Origin: Fennellomyces sp. T-0311
Lineage: Eukaryota; Mucoromycota; Mucoromycetes; Mucorales; Lichtheimiaceae
Assembly (NCBI GenBank): GCA_025266875.1
Contig: JALLLT010000031.1
Coordinates: forward strand, 434,001-498,000
DNA length: 64,000 bases
Direction of reading: 5' to 3'
This document shows, piece by piece, positions 23,817 to 35,800 of this stretch. The notes beneath the pieces were generated by a model. It worked only from the letters and a program-made list of their open reading frames with translations. It was not told where the DNA came from and did not search any database. The translations under genes were made by a program, and so were the position numbers. How positions within the stretch are numbered: position 1 is the first letter of the stretch; each line of letters begins with the position of its first letter.

Positions 23817-25102
23817 TCAATCTGCTTTACTGCTATCTGATGAAGCAATGGCAACCAATCTAAAGCGGCCAAAGCCTTGCAAGGCCTGGAACTCATCTTC
23901 TGTCAAATCAACACCATTCTCCTGGTCTGGTGTGGCAGTGGGCTCGAGCGACTCGATGGGGTTACACAAGTCCTGGACGGACAATCGGCGGGTTTTGGGG
24001 GACGATGGCGGAGAGTGATGCAAAAGATAGCTTTCGGGAGACTCGCCTGGATGTTTGACAAGGTAACTTGCTAATCGCGGTAATATCATTTGGCCGGCCA
24101 AAAAGTCTTGCGAGTTGCGTCGATATTCTTCCTCTTCGTCATCCTCATCGTCGTCGTCGCTGTAGTATTTGCGCGGGTACGGATGGAAGTGGACTTGGGG
24201 AGTGACTCGATGAGATGATCGTCGTCGTCGATATGAGGATGACGAGGAGTAGTCGGTCAGGTCTGCGGATTCTGTTGGCGATGGTGGTGACTCGGGTGGT
24301 ACTGCAGTTGGCATTAGCGGGATCGGTGGTGGATGAAGCGGATGAACACCCTGAGCGGGAGGCGGTGGAGGAGGCCAGGTCGAGTGCCATGTGGGATAAT
24401 AAAAGGGCTGCTGGTAATGATGAGGGTAAGTCATACTAGCTTCTTCTTGACTTAATCGACGTAATTGCGCCATCATTGCGCGCTGTTCCTTTACGCTGGG
24501 GTTGCGCTTATTGGCTGGCGGATGATAGCTGGCATCACTGTCCTCGTCGGCCTCGTTGTATTCGTCGTCATCGTCATCCTCGTCATCGGAAAAGCGGCGC
24601 CGACCAGCCAGGTTGCTTTGGATGGAGCTGCGACGCGAAGGGGGAGGCGATGGCATTCCCGGATAATGATGCTGCTGGTCCTCTACGGGTTTCTTACCGG
24701 GGCCTTTGGTGCCTTTGCTTCGCCTGGCGGACCGGCTCTTGTTGTGGGTCTGTGTATGCTGCATCATATTGTCGAAGCGGCTAAACATTCTCTCACAGCC
24801 TGGAACAATGCATTTGAAGGGTTTCTATAGAACAAATCAGCCCCTTTGCTCCCTTTCGCGTCTGGTGAACCTAACCTCTCCGGTGTGCTTCCTAGCGCAG
24901 CTATTTAGTTTGCACTGCTGTTTGTCGTGGTGGCGCTTTGTTTCGCTTACCTCATGTGACGCGCCAAGTGCTCGCTTCGAGTGAATACCATGCGGCAATC
25001 CCCGTAGCCTGTGCATTGGAACAGCTTGGGCTTGCCACTGCGCGAGCCCCTCCTCGACTCCGCGCCAGGCTGCACATCGGCCGGCTCGACTGAACTGCGC
25101 AT
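23817..25102 (-). CDS. C2H2 zinc-finger transcription factor, Msn2/Com2-like, with a 16-nt micro-exon
   Basis: Three exons (24951-25102, 24876-24891, 23817-24824) give 391 residues. Two adjacent C2H2 fingers lie at about residues 28-85: [20 protein letters not shown] then [20 protein letters not shown], joined by the classical HTGEKPFKC linker. The linker is assembled across two introns by a micro-exon of only 16 nt (GAAGCACACCGGAGAG); without it the frame and linker are lost. The rest is low-complexity: Lys/Arg-rich, acidic Asp/Glu runs near residue 130 and 270, Pro/His/Tyr-rich segments and Ser-Pro sites, typical of fungal activators. Twin fingers of this spacing near one end resemble Msn2/Com2/Seb1 stress regulators, which bind CCCCT-like sites; the target here is inference. 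Usual yeast members carry the fingers at the C-terminus, here they are N-terminal. Confidence 0.82.
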
Positions 25103-25350
25103 GATTAATATCTCCGTAGGTGGATTAAAGGAAACAAAAAAAAGAGAAGAAAGCCAAGTCAGAAACGGTGGGGTATTTGTAACTGGATGAAAAATGATAT
25201 GCCCCGAAACCAGTATTGTTTGGACCTTACTACGCCCTGTATCGGCTACTTTTCATTATAATCCGAACCATATAGAGTCCGCTTTCTTCGGAAGTATTCC
25301 TGCCTTATCACCCCACACAATCACACGTGGGCCTGGTGCCTTACAGCATG

Positions 25351-28300
25351 TTATTTATTGCCATCTTCTGCCATCGGTTCGTCGGACGACGACGACGACG
25401 CATCATCATCATTGCCGTCATCGTCGTCATCGTCGTCGTCGCCGTCGTCATCCAACTCCATCTCCTCTTCCTCTTCCTCCTCCTCACTGCTATCCGCCGC
25501 CCGTCGTCTGCGTTTGCGTGATGCTTCCGTGGTGGATTTTTTCCGCTGCTGCTGCGGCTGCTGCTGTCCCTTGGCAGCTCGAGGCGCTGGCAGTGTGTTC
25601 AGTTGGGGGCGGATCCAATTCCATGTATATGGTGACTTTACCTCTCTTTCGCAACACACGCGTCTTTGCCTCGGTCGATTTTGGCGCATCTCCATGGTTT
25701 ATTACTGTTTCTTCAGCCGTCTCGCCGCTCTTCCTTGCTATCTTTTGATCCAGCTCGTCCAAAACCGACTTGAGTTCTGGCTTGGCGGATTTCTGCAAGC
25801 GACCCTAAATATGGCATGTTGGTCATGTGCGCTGCCGTCCTTTTGCATGAATCTTGTGGTACCTTTGCAATAATCTCCTGGAAACTTTTGTGGACGGATT
25901 CGACATGCAGCTTGTCCTGGTACGTCGGCAGCCCCTCCAGCAGCTTCCGGAAGCTTCGTTCGGATTTGAAGGGAAGCAGCGACAGGCAGAACGCGATGTC
26001 ACGCCAAATGCGCTCATCGTCGGTGTTGGCGAAGCGCTGGCAGAGCTTGTCAACCACGTTTTCAGCTTGCTTCTCCTGTTTTTACAGATCACGTCAGCCG
26101 ACTACTTGCATGAGAACGAGCGCTGCCTACCTTTTCGGCAAACTCAAACGAAAAGACGAAGCGCATGATGCGGCGAAAGATCTCTTCGTCGACCTTGGGC
26201 TCGCAATTGGTCAGGTTGCTAATGATATCCGGAAGATTATTGTAAATGGCGTTGTCCTTGGTCGCCAATTCGGTGAAAAAGAGCTTCGCCAGATCGGCGA
26301 TGCGCTGATCGGGGTCCTCCAGGCACTTTGCCATTTCACTGATTTGGCCCTTGACCTTGACCATGCCATTGAGAATCAAATGCGTCAGCACCATCACCGC
26401 GTTCTTCTTGACCAAGCTGTTCTCGTCACCCAGCCGATTGTACAGGAACGAGATGTTTTCATCGATCAGCGTGTTGAAACACACCGCCATATCGCCCAAC
26501 GCAATCACAATGTTGCTTCGAATCGTCGCGTCTTTGGACTTTTCCAGGATCGTGAACAGCAACTGCAGGTTCTTTTCGCAGTAGTCCGAGCTGACGCACA
26601 TGAACTTGCCCAATGCCAGCGTGGCCGTCATCTGCAGCGTGCGGTCGGTGTATATCTTGTTTCGCGCACACACTTCGGTGATCAGCGGGCCATATCGTGC
26701 CAGCAACGAGTTGGCGCCAAACAGCACTTCGCGTTCCCGAATATGCGTGATAGTGTCACCAATGTCGTCTTCGGCCGTGCCACCTACTTGCTCCAATTCC
26801 TCTTCAACTACCTTCTTGTCGTCCGTCTTTGCCTTTTTCTTTTTCCAAGCCGCTTCGATGATCTCCAGGTGCACAATCTGCTTCAACGCGACGTGGCCAA
26901 CCATGAACAACAGCTGACTAAGTTCCATTGCGCTCTGATGGATCGGGTTGGCCGGGTACGGCAATGCTTGTTGCGATATGCTCATATCGTAGTCGACTTC
27001 CATAGCATCTTCGTCGGGGGGAGACTCTGACCGGGCACGTTCGCCAAACACCTTGATCGTCTTGTTGCGAATGATCTCACCGCAAAGCACATCAGGGTGC
27101 TCGCCAAGCATATAGATGGCATTGATGGCTTGCTCCGTCATGCTGAACCATTCCATCTCTTGGCTGGGGCTTTCAATCATATCCTTCAACCGGCCAAACA
27201 CTGCATGACTCATTGGCAAGCGAATTCCTGCGTGCGCACTTCGTCCTATCGTGTCGTTAGCAGTGTAAAAACCAAGTAGAAAAGTCATATCTTGCCTTTT
27301 TCGGGGCTTTTCGAACCGGCAAGGCGTTGAAGAGCAATGCAAGTGTATCGCGCCAAAGCCAGATCACTCTTTCCCAGTTGTCCCAGGCCAATACGCAACA
27401 GAGCATCCACCTTTTCGGTTACTATCTCCGTCCTTGCCTTGGCCAACATGCCCAGGATGATGATGGCACCGCGCCGCTGTTCTTTGGGAATATTGCCGCT
27501 GGTGAACCCATACACGCTCCACAGCTTGTCAATCACATTCTCGCCCAGTAGGTCTTCGGCCATCACCGTGCTCAACAACTGTTCCAGCGATGTGAGTTCT
27601 GCGAGAGTGGTGTTATACGTCAGCTGGATCAGGTTTCGAGTGATTGTGTTGATGTTTTCTCGCGGTGTGCGACGAACGTCCGGATCCAAATATAACTTGC
27701 GGTAGCACTCCAATAGTTTCATCTTGACACCTTTGCCTTCGTCGCTGGTGTCCTTGGTCCAGATCAAATGAAGCATTTTCCGAATGCCTTCCTATATCCA
27801 TGGTTAGCGTCTTCTTGGTCGTTTAGTGACCATAACGTACCGATGCCGTCGAAATTTTGTACTCGTACGCCGTGACCAGGAACTCCATGGCTTCCAACAC
27901 TTCGGGTTTGGATTTCGATGAGAGTAGCTGGAAGATAAGTGGCATGGATGCGTGCAGTTGCTGGATGAACTTTACTGCGTCGGCATGGAAGGTCTTCATC
28001 AGCGTCAGCTGCTGCATCTTTTCTGCTGAAATGACCGCTTTATTAGATGCATCAGACGGCGAGGGTCCTTGTTGTTGTGCTGGCTCCTCGCGTTGTTCGT
28101 TCTGTGCTGTCTCGTTGGTTGCTTCTTCTGATGTTTCTTCCATCTCCACGTCCGAATCATCCGCTCCGTTCTCTTTTGGATCGCTTTGTTCGTCAGACTG
28201 ACCCTTTTCTGCGGTTGGCTCCTTGTCTGCCACTTGGTTGCTTTCCGGCAGCTGCTCCTTTCCTACCACAGCTGGAGGAGCGAACGGCAGCGGGATATCG

Positions 28301-30088
28301 TCTTCCGTGGTCACACCCTGACCCGGCAGGATTGAGCAATCTGACATAGTTTAAGCGAGCGCGCAGTATTTACCTCTATCTCCTCCTTCAATTTGTCCAG
28401 CTTGGCTTGCCAGCTTTCAAGATCCAGCTCGCCACCGTACATGCTGAACGGATGCGTCACCACCAGTTTGGTCAGCACGCGAATGGCGTATTTGCGGACA
28501 ATGCTGCTCTTGTCTTGCAAATGTCGCACAGACAAAACACACAACGCGTATCGTCGCTTGGGAAACTTGGTTTTGATGCTAAGGCTGTGCGTGAGCTTTG
28601 TATCGCGCAAGAAGAAAAGCAACGGCTTACTCCAGTATTCGCAGGTAGGTTTGCAACACCTTGGACCGAACAAACGCGATGGGATCGAGCATGCGTTCTT
28701 CCAAGATGTCAAAGAATCCATTGATTTGATCTTTTTGCGCAGGGTTATCGTCCACGTGCTTGGTCAGCTCAACAATCAAGTTGCCCAGGATTTCGATAAT
28801 AGCCATGCGCATTGTGTATGACTCGCTACCGAGCTGATGGATCAGCAAACCGAGGTTTTTCAGGACAGTTTTTGGGGATAATTCGGTAAGCTTCACGAGA
28901 AACGCAGCGAATGTCTTGGCGTTGGGAGAATCCTTGACTTCTTTGGAAGAAACGTCCTTGAAGTCCTTGTTGCTGATTTCGCGAAGGATTTCATCGGTCA
29001 GCTGCGTATAATCTTGCTTGTCAATCATGTATTTCAGCAATTCCGCCATCGGTTCAGCCGAGTGTTCCCAGTATTGCAGGTTCTGCATAATCGTCGTTTG
29101 CGCACCTTCCTCGTTTGTCAATCAACCGCGTCCATCGAGCAAAAACAGGCCAAAAGACTTACCAAACATGTAGTCGTAGTACTTGATGGATAGCCCAAGA
29201 ACACGGAACGCTCTTGCCTTGATTTCTTTCCCTTGCGATTTGGATGTTGCGGGGTCTTCAAAGATCTGAAACGCCGGTTTGGTGAAGAGGCCGATGAACG
29301 TTTGTCGCTCGGGTGTCAAAGCCCATAGTTTGGACATTTTGATCTCCAGCAATCGCGCGATAAAGTCGAACGCTTTGATTTTATGCGATGTCCAGTCGAT
29401 CTGCTCACTCGCTCGAGACTTTCCTTTCTGGTTGGCAGTGGTCAAACGGCCATCTCCTTATTGGCGTGTATGTAGTTTACCTTGGGCTTACCGCTCGCTG
29501 TTGTGGATGATGTGCTGCTCTCGTCCGAAACGATCAAGATCCAATGGACCAGGAATCCGTAGCGTTCCAAGCATTGTCGGTGTGTTGCAAACATGTCCTT
29601 TTCATTGCGGTCGAGGTCTTCTGCCGTGGATCGTACTTGCGCTCTGAAAGCTGGTCTCAACCGTTTAAATATACTCCTGGCACATGCACTGTTTATATGC
29701 TCTTACCAGATAATAGACTATCCATCACTTTGGAAGCCGTTTCTTTGGGCAAGTGCTGGAAGTTCCTGTGTAAAAAAATGCGTAAGGCTCGCCCTCGATT
29801 CGTTGATGAGCACTTTATACTTTAGAAAACTGCGAATCTTGTCAAACACCAAAGGATCACAGATCCCATCCGATTCTACTTCAATGCGGTCCGTAATGTC
29901 TAGACGTAAAACGTTCGAATCAGTTTTGAGCGTTGGTCGTTCCTGCTTCTCGAGTAACCATTCAAGTATCGTGTAAGTTCCCCTTTGGTTTTGCCCTGGA
30001 TGGCTACTTCATTTGGAATGAAGTAATTGTTGGATTCTTCTCGCTGAAGTCGTAAAACTTCTTCGTGCAGTACAAACTGAGCTGACAT
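25351..30088 (-). CDS. cnd1: Condensin complex subunit 1 (Cnd1/Ycs4/NCAPD2)
   Basis: About 13 exons, roughly 1,370 residues. The N-terminus (MSAQFVLHEEVLRL, 30,088) is the short Cnd1 N-terminal region, followed by long HEAT-repeat helices throughout. Conserved stretches are QTTIMQNLQYWEHSAEPMAE (near 29,090), FPKRRYALCVLSVRHLQDKS (near 28,540), and the C-terminal core NNLPDIISNLTNCEPKVDEE (near 26,220). A 150-residue acidic Asp/Glu insert sits near 28,060-28,300 and the protein ends in a basic run plus Ser/Asp/Glu-rich tail, likely for nuclear entry and phosphorylation. The subunit is the HEAT scaffold that binds the kleisin and DNA in mitotic chromosome compaction. First intron 29,900-29,958 restores the frame; one intron near 29,447-29,481 would be only about 35 nt; one near 27,245-27,293 starts with GC instead of GT. 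Confidence 0.92.
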
Positions 30089-30468
30089 GCGATCGATGGT
30101 GGAATGAATGTGTAGAAAGCGGAGAGAAAGATACTAACCAAACGCGTTTTGGTGCTCCGCGTTGCGTACTTCTTTTGTTGCTTTATTTCACGCGTTTTCG
30201 CGCAAAGTCGTGTCAGTTCGCAGTAGGAGCCATTGGAGTTTCCTTTCCTGTCTAAATCTATAACCAGCTTAGATGGCGCTGGAATGCTTCTACCAGGCCT
30301 ATCGACATAACTCAGAACAGAAGGCGGCATTAATGCAATTGTGATTTTAGGTTTACATCACAAAACATGCACTATATCGTACCAGCTGTCATGGTGACGA
30401 AACTTATGTACGAAATATAAATAAACTCGCTGTCATAATCTTTGCAAGGATAGAAGTTTTCACAAGAA

Positions 30469-30763
30469 ATGTCGTGCAACGCCAACCTCAATCCCAAGGT
30501 GAACGTTCAAATCCTCGTTCTGGCTAGACCCCTAAAAGCTAATATGATAAAAACTGGGATGTGCGTAGATCCAACGTAAATTGGACGAAACCAAGCCAAT
30601 GAGCCGACCACAAGCTACGCATATTCAATCGGAAGCTGATCAAACCGGGCAAAATCAAGAGTTTAAGAAACGCGTGCAAGGAGCTGCTGATCAACAAGCG
30701 ACGGACGCGGCTAGGCGAGAAATGGCGGAGCAGCGAAAAGACAATGGAGAGCATTTAGTGTAA
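30469..30763 (+). CDS. Small hydrophilic protein, seed-maturation-protein (SMP)-like
   Basis: Two exons (30469-30498 and 30569-30763) give 74 residues. Exon 1 codes MSCNANLNPK and ends in GT; the intron of 70 nt ends in TAG. The product is Gln/Glu/Lys-rich, has no hydrophobic core and contains THIQSEADQTGQNQEFKKRV and GAADQQATDA, which resembles the IQSxxD...F..R.Q.AAD pattern of SMP/LEA-type domains found in plants and in small fungal proteins of spores or stressed cells. Starts 380 bp away from and divergent to condensin. The SMP likeness is by eye; function (desiccation or stress protection) is only inferred from that likeness. Confidence 0.55.
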
Positions 30764-31636
30764 ATAATAAAGTGGTCGCATGACATGGCTATGCAAGATC
30801 CGCACGCTGGTGGTGGGAAATTATTACAGTTCTGGTCAATGGATGATACGTAAGCCATCGGAGGCAATAAATATCATTGCCGGGAGGCGAGATCTAATAC
30901 AGCATTGAAGCACTTTCGATGTACGTTTTGATCATTCGATAAAAAGATGACGAAGTTATAATCTTGCATGTTGTGAGCCGGACATTTTCATTCTAATTTC
31001 CATACTTGGACAATTTATCTTTTGCCTAATGGAGCACGGGTGGTTGAAACTAGAACGCCAGTTGGGAAAGACGATCTCTTAATCTATATCTGATTTAATG
31101 TGCCCTTGCAAGACATCAGGCAGGATGTTCTCCCTCTTTCTATCCATCTTGTACGTTTTGTACCATCATCTCTTATTGCAGTAACCTTTTCCGTGGAATA
31201 TCAAGGCGATATGATTTCACACACCGAGGGCGTCATGTGACATAGACAGCGCACACACACGCACACACACACGCGCGCGCTTCAACAATGACAGTGCAGG
31301 AGGAGATCACACATAAGCCATGCGCTTTCTGCATTTGCATATGTAATTATGCACTCAGGGAGCCGGGCAGAAAAAAAAAGGGTTGCTACGTCTTATCCCT
31401 TTAGCCGACAATCTACTAACGATCGGTCGCAAAACAACAAACAAGAGAGAAACAGATGACGAAAAGTTTATTTGGCGTTTGCGGCAGTGGACTTCTTCAC
31501 ATTCCAAACGATTCAAAAGGCGCGGAAGGCTTCCCTGCATTTCACGGGCGAATTCTGTCATCAGGCGCCATTCCGACGTAATGATATGTAGTGGGTTGCA
31601 ACGGTATGATACAATGTTAGTTTATTTGGAGCACAG
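30764..31636. other. Intergenic region with a CA/CG simple repeat
   Basis: No gene is supported. A GCGCACACACACG-type simple repeat runs from about 31,249 to 31,281. An open frame on the minus strand at 31,355-31,561 has no coding character. The sequence separates two genes converging on it, the SMP-like gene and the small protein at 31,637. Confidence 0.4.
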
Positions 31637-32070
31637 CTAAACCAAGTTTGGGGTTTCCATCATGAAGAATACAGTTTTTTCCGGTGCGTCTGTCATGCGT
31701 ATATACTTCAGATGAATTCTCACACGCACACACACAGCGCTATATTTACCTGGACCGAATTTCGATATTCCGTCGCCGGGAATATATCTTGACTCAACTC
31801 GTTTCGATCGTCGTTAAAGTATCGGTCTTCGTGCGTGAACAGCCAGTCGTACACCTTGTCAAACACGCCAGGCGCTCGACGTTTGTAGTTTGGCGGCAGT
31901 GGCAGAATGATACGTTCACCGACGGCGAATCCGTGAGGCTTAATTGCTGGCGACTGATTGGTTTTGTTGCGAGACTTTTCGATCAACCTTTTGAAGTCGT
32001 TGCCCGCGGCATCATGCAGGATAGGCGGTGATGGCTCGGCCTCTGCGGTAAATCGTCGAAAGAAGGGCAT
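31637..32070 (-). CDS. Small conserved-looking protein of unknown function
   Basis: Two exons (31750-32070, 31637-31705) give 129 residues starting MPFFRRFTAEAEPSPPILHD. The intron of 44 nt (GTAAAT...GAAG) joins in phase 0. The protein is basic and hydrophilic with a Pro-rich centre (GERIILPLPPNYKRRAPGVF) and a Phe/Met-rich end (KTVFFMMETPNLV). No signal peptide or membrane segment. I do not recognise it; a mitochondrial or ribosome-associated role would be a guess. It is divergent from REI1 with 184 bp between starts. Confidence 0.55.
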
Positions 32071-32254
32071 TTGCGAAGAAAAAAAAATGGAAGAGAGAAA
32101 AAAAAGAGTGAGCTGATGGCTGCTTGCATTTTTATACTCGGTTTCGCATGAGATTTCAACAGCTATAACACAACCCTCTCACAAAAACACCGCACATGTG
32201 ACTCCTTCAAATACACCGACTCCGGTTGTCTTATAAGAAAAACTCTCTGCTATC

Positions 32255-33705
32255 ATGGCCGCAGCACTATCTACACCTGTAACGCTCATGTCCACAAGAA
32301 ACCCTGGATTTACCTGCATTGCTTGCAGAATCGTCTTTCCAACAAGTGAAAGACAGCGCAATCACTGCAGAACTGAGTAAGATCCGACAACTCCTTCTCT
32401 CCCCCCATCGGGTTTTAACCTCATGTCATATGTCCGCCTAGTTGGCACAAGTATAACTTGAAACGCAAGATTGCCGATCTTCCTCCAGTCAATGCTGAAC
32501 AATTTGCGCAAAAAGTCTTGGGTAAAGACCCATGCGGCTTACACAAGGTCAAGTTAACCTTTTTGCTTTTGATTTGTAGCGCAGCAAGCTCAGAACAGAG
32601 AAGCTGAGGAGAGGGAAGGCCTAATTTACGAGTGTGCGACATGCCGGTACATAAAGTGACATCAATTATACCCCCCGCACACACACACACATATGTAACT
32701 CGAATGTTTGATAGCAAATCGTACCTGTCCGAGAATGCTTATCACAATCATATGCAGTCAAAGAAGCATCGAGAAATGGAAGTCAAAAGTGAAATATTGG
32801 GAATGCATCGACATCACCAGCCCACTCGACGCCAGCAACTGGCACCTCTCTTCTCTGATCAATCGGATCAGTCCGATCTTGAAGATGAGCCGGTGATTGC
32901 GAAATTTGATCCTCTGCGGTTGTGTTTGTTCTGCCTGTTTCCAAGCAACGATTTCGATGGCAACATAGCACACATGACAACCGTTCACGGTTTCTTTTTG
33001 CCCGATGTGGAGTATCTTTGCAATAGCAAAGGTTTGGTGGCCTATTTAGCCGACAAGATCCAGCATGAACACTTGTGTTTGTATTGCAACGGTCGAGGCA
33101 AAGAATGGAGAAGTGCGCAAGCTGCAAGAGCACACATGGTAAATAACAGCCAGTTCACATGATTTCATATGTTTTTTTTTTCCTTTAATCTTAAAGCATG
33201 TCCCACTAGCTTGACAAGGGTCATTGCAAAATGGCATATGATGACACTGAAGATCCTGAAGATCTTTTGAACTATTACGATTTCGAGCCACTTCAAGAGC
33301 GCACTTCTGCCGTACCAACAGAAGATGAACTTGTGTTAGAAAACGGAACTCGTCTTGGTCATCGGCAAAATGTGAGATTTTTCAAACAACGGTTACGCAA
33401 ACATGTAAGTTGTTGTTTTTTTTTAGGTTACCACGTTTTACTAACCGAATTAAAACAAAAAGCGGGAGGAAGACGATCCAGCCAAGCGGTTGGAAGAAGC
33501 CGAGACATTTGCGCGCGAACAAGGATTGACTCGGAAAGAGCGACGACATCTCTTAGCGATCACAGATGGGCGATCAACGAACCATGATACAAACCGCATC
33601 GAGGGTATTCGAGAATCCATGGTCAAACAAGAATTCCAACGCAAGCTTGGAGTTAAGCATAACCTTGTAAACACTTTACGGCTCCGTAATCAAGTACCTA
33701 TTTAG
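32255..33705 (+). CDS. REI1: Pre-60S ribosome maturation factor REI1/ZNF622
   Basis: Six exons (32255-32376, 32442-32521, 32580-32646, 32715-33138, 33210-33404, 33463-33705) give 376 residues. Four zinc-finger units are seen: FTCIACRIVFPTSERQRNHC with the diagnostic DWHKYNLKRKIADLPPV (residues about 22-60), YECATCRKSYLSENAYHNHM, LCLFCLFPSNDF and LCLYCNGRGKEW. The region GHCKMAYDD and the block LENGTRLGHRQ are conserved in Rei1/Reh1, which ride on cytoplasmic pre-60S particles, probe the exit tunnel and help release Arx1. The start at 32,255 adds 11 residues before MSTRNPGF; the second ATG at 32,288 is also possible. Length agrees with the yeast protein (393). Confidence 0.93.
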
Positions 33706-34166
33706 ACAGCCTCTTTTTGTAATACCAGATAAATTGGTGCAAGTCCGTTCGTGCATGAATTGGCACCACTCACACGGATAAAGCCGGTTAAACTGCACCA
33801 TGATGTCGTTTTTCTCAATTGATCATTTTACCTTGTTGTTTATTTAGCCATGAATGCAGGGTTTTTTTTTGTCTACATGCGGGGCGCGTCGGCTTTGTGC
33901 CGTTATACGGCATGGTCACATTGTTGTGCGTATGACTTGCTAATATCTATATCGATTAGATGTGGAAGCCTTGTTGATAGATGCCAGCGATGTCGGAAAC
34001 CATGTGAGATAGCCAGGCTCGGTGGCTATCTTTCTCCTGAAACCCGAATAACTGGAAGCATATCAAGAAAGAGTAGTTCATCCGCAGACATGGATGCTGG
34101 ACCAGCGCGCGCAGCGCCAAAGTCAGCTAGACCCTTTTCTCCTTGGCTTCTTTTTTTTCCAAAACC
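33706..34166. other. Intergenic region, nothing seen
   Basis: About 460 bp between REI1 and TFB3, which lie in tandem. No open frame of note or repeat. A T-rich run ends 30 bp before the TFB3 start. Confidence 0.4.
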
Positions 34167-35570
34167 ATGGCAACAATCCGCATGGGAAGTTTACGAAATC
34201 AAACCCTCATGATTGGTAAATCAGGGTCTGCTGTAGAGTCGTATCAAGTACGAAATGCTTAGAGTACACCAATCATGCAAGATCTGACAATCAACACATT
34301 GTAGGAGGAAGATGCGCAATGCCCTGTGTGCAAGAGTGATAAATACCTCACACCGAATCTTAAACTTCTCGTATCGCCATGCTTCCACAAAATGTAACAA
34401 GGTCTTGTTACGGGGCTATAACGATCCAAACTGATGGGGGAAGATTAGGTGTGAATCGTGTATAGATCGGCTATTCAGTGCGGGACCTGCGCCATGCCCT
34501 ATTTGTCAACAAGTGTTGCGCAAGAACCAATTCATGTCGCAAATCTTTGAGGACCTGGAGGTGGAAAAGGAAGTACGGATACGAAAGCGAGTGAGCAAAG
34601 TGTAAGTGCAAAAGGGTGCTCTTTGGGTTGTTAGGTAACGGTACAATTAGATTCAATAAACGACCGGAGGATTTTCCAAGTCTACGGCTGTACAATGACT
34701 ACTTGGAAGAGGTGGAGGATATCAGTTAAGCGTTTCACAAAGCAAAAGTATGCCATGCAGACTGACGTCTATTGATCTGTAGCGTTCAATTTAATGAACG
34801 AAGTGGATGTTGCAGAGACCGAAGCAAAGATCACGGCATATGAGCTAGAAAACAAGGACAGCATAGCGGCAAATGAGGCTAGAATGGTAACAAGTCATGA
34901 GTTCAGCACATGTGGTCAGCCGCTATTCCCCCAAGAACTAAGCTTAATTTTTCCCTGTAGGCGAACGAGCAGCGATTCATGAACTATCAGGACGAGCTGG
35001 AAAAGCAGCAGCGTGAGCAGAAGCGAGAGGAGTACCTCAACCTGCTGGAAGAGGAGCGGCGGCAAAAGGAACATGAAAAGGCAGAAATTATCAAAGAGTT
35101 GGTATGTCAACTGTTTTTGGCGCACCCCCAACGCACTAACGGTGTCACAGGCAACATCCAACAAATCAGCACAAGCTGTTCTTGCCACACGTCATTCCAT
35201 CACACTGAAGCGGTCATCTGCGCTGCGACAACAGTCCGAAAACAGTAGTCCGGCCAGACTTACCATGCCCTCGTGGATCACCACAGCCATGGAGAGCGAT
35301 ACCGAGATGCGGGAATCGGACGCCGGCGATTTCGATCCATTCGAGTACCGCTACGAATACACGGGCGGATACGATGTGCACGACAGCTACGATGATCCGT
35401 ACGTTAAAAGAAACGCATGCCCGATCACCGACTCAGTTCTATTTTTTAGATCGACGGAATATCTCCACAACAACAAAAGAGCACGCGCGGGCGGATTTGC
35501 AGCCAAATACGCCTTCGACCGAGCGCTCAACGATGCTTTCACGGGGATCACCTGTGTGCCGGTGGAGTAA
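34167..35570 (+). CDS. TFB3: TFIIH subunit TFB3/MAT1 (RING finger CAK assembly factor)
   Basis: Eight exons (34167-34215, 34312-34393, 34449-34601, 34651-34724, 34783-34886, 34961-35101, 35151-35398, 35450-35570) give 323 residues. The N-terminal C3HC4 RING is visible as CPVCKSDKYLTPNLKLLVSP, CFHKMCESC and CPIC. Then comes the MAT1 core: NKRPEDFPSLRLYNDYLEEV, a long Lys/Glu-rich coiled coil (QREQKREEYLNLLEEERRQK) and a C-terminal segment with Asp/Tyr-rich region and AGGFAAKYAFDRALNDAF, which in the family contacts the Cdk7/cyclin H pair. The first intron 3' site is taken at GGAGGAAG ending 34,311 because the next AG upstream breaks the frame. The start ATG at 34,167 has an ideal context (AAACCATGG). 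It links the CAK kinase to core TFIIH for transcription and DNA repair. Confidence 0.93.
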
Positions 35571-35647
35571 GGCGTGCAGATGGATCAAAGGTGGTATATA
35601 CTTATTACATCAATCATTTGTGGGGAGATACAAGCCCAGAGAAGAAA

Positions 35648-35790
35648 GAGAGAGAGAGAGAGGGAGAAACTGTACAGTAATGGCCTAGAGTATAAAGAAG
35701 CAGTTGCAAATAAGGCAGCAGAAACAAGTAAAGAGCGTGAATCTAAATGAGAAATTAGTCCAGAAAGGAGAGAGAGAGAGAGAGAGAGAG
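35648..35790. repeat. Two GA simple-sequence tracts
   Basis: Purine tracts of (GA)n lie at about 35,648-35,662 and 35,768-35,790 in the gap between the convergent TFB3 and WWE-like genes. They are probably untranslated or intergenic microsatellites. Confidence 0.8.
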
Positions 35791-35800
35791 ATGGATGCGA

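Noticed and set aside
25194..25873. Ser/Asp-rich and His-rich plus-strand frames
   Set aside because: Antisense of the acidic and basic tail of condensin subunit 1.
25816..27030. A 404-codon plus-strand frame
   Set aside because: Antisense of the condensin HEAT region, which has clear family likeness on the minus strand.
29900..29958. An apparent frameshift near the condensin N-terminus
   Set aside because: A normal GT-AG intron from 29,958 to 29,900 restores the frame and joins RYLN to DITDRIEVES.
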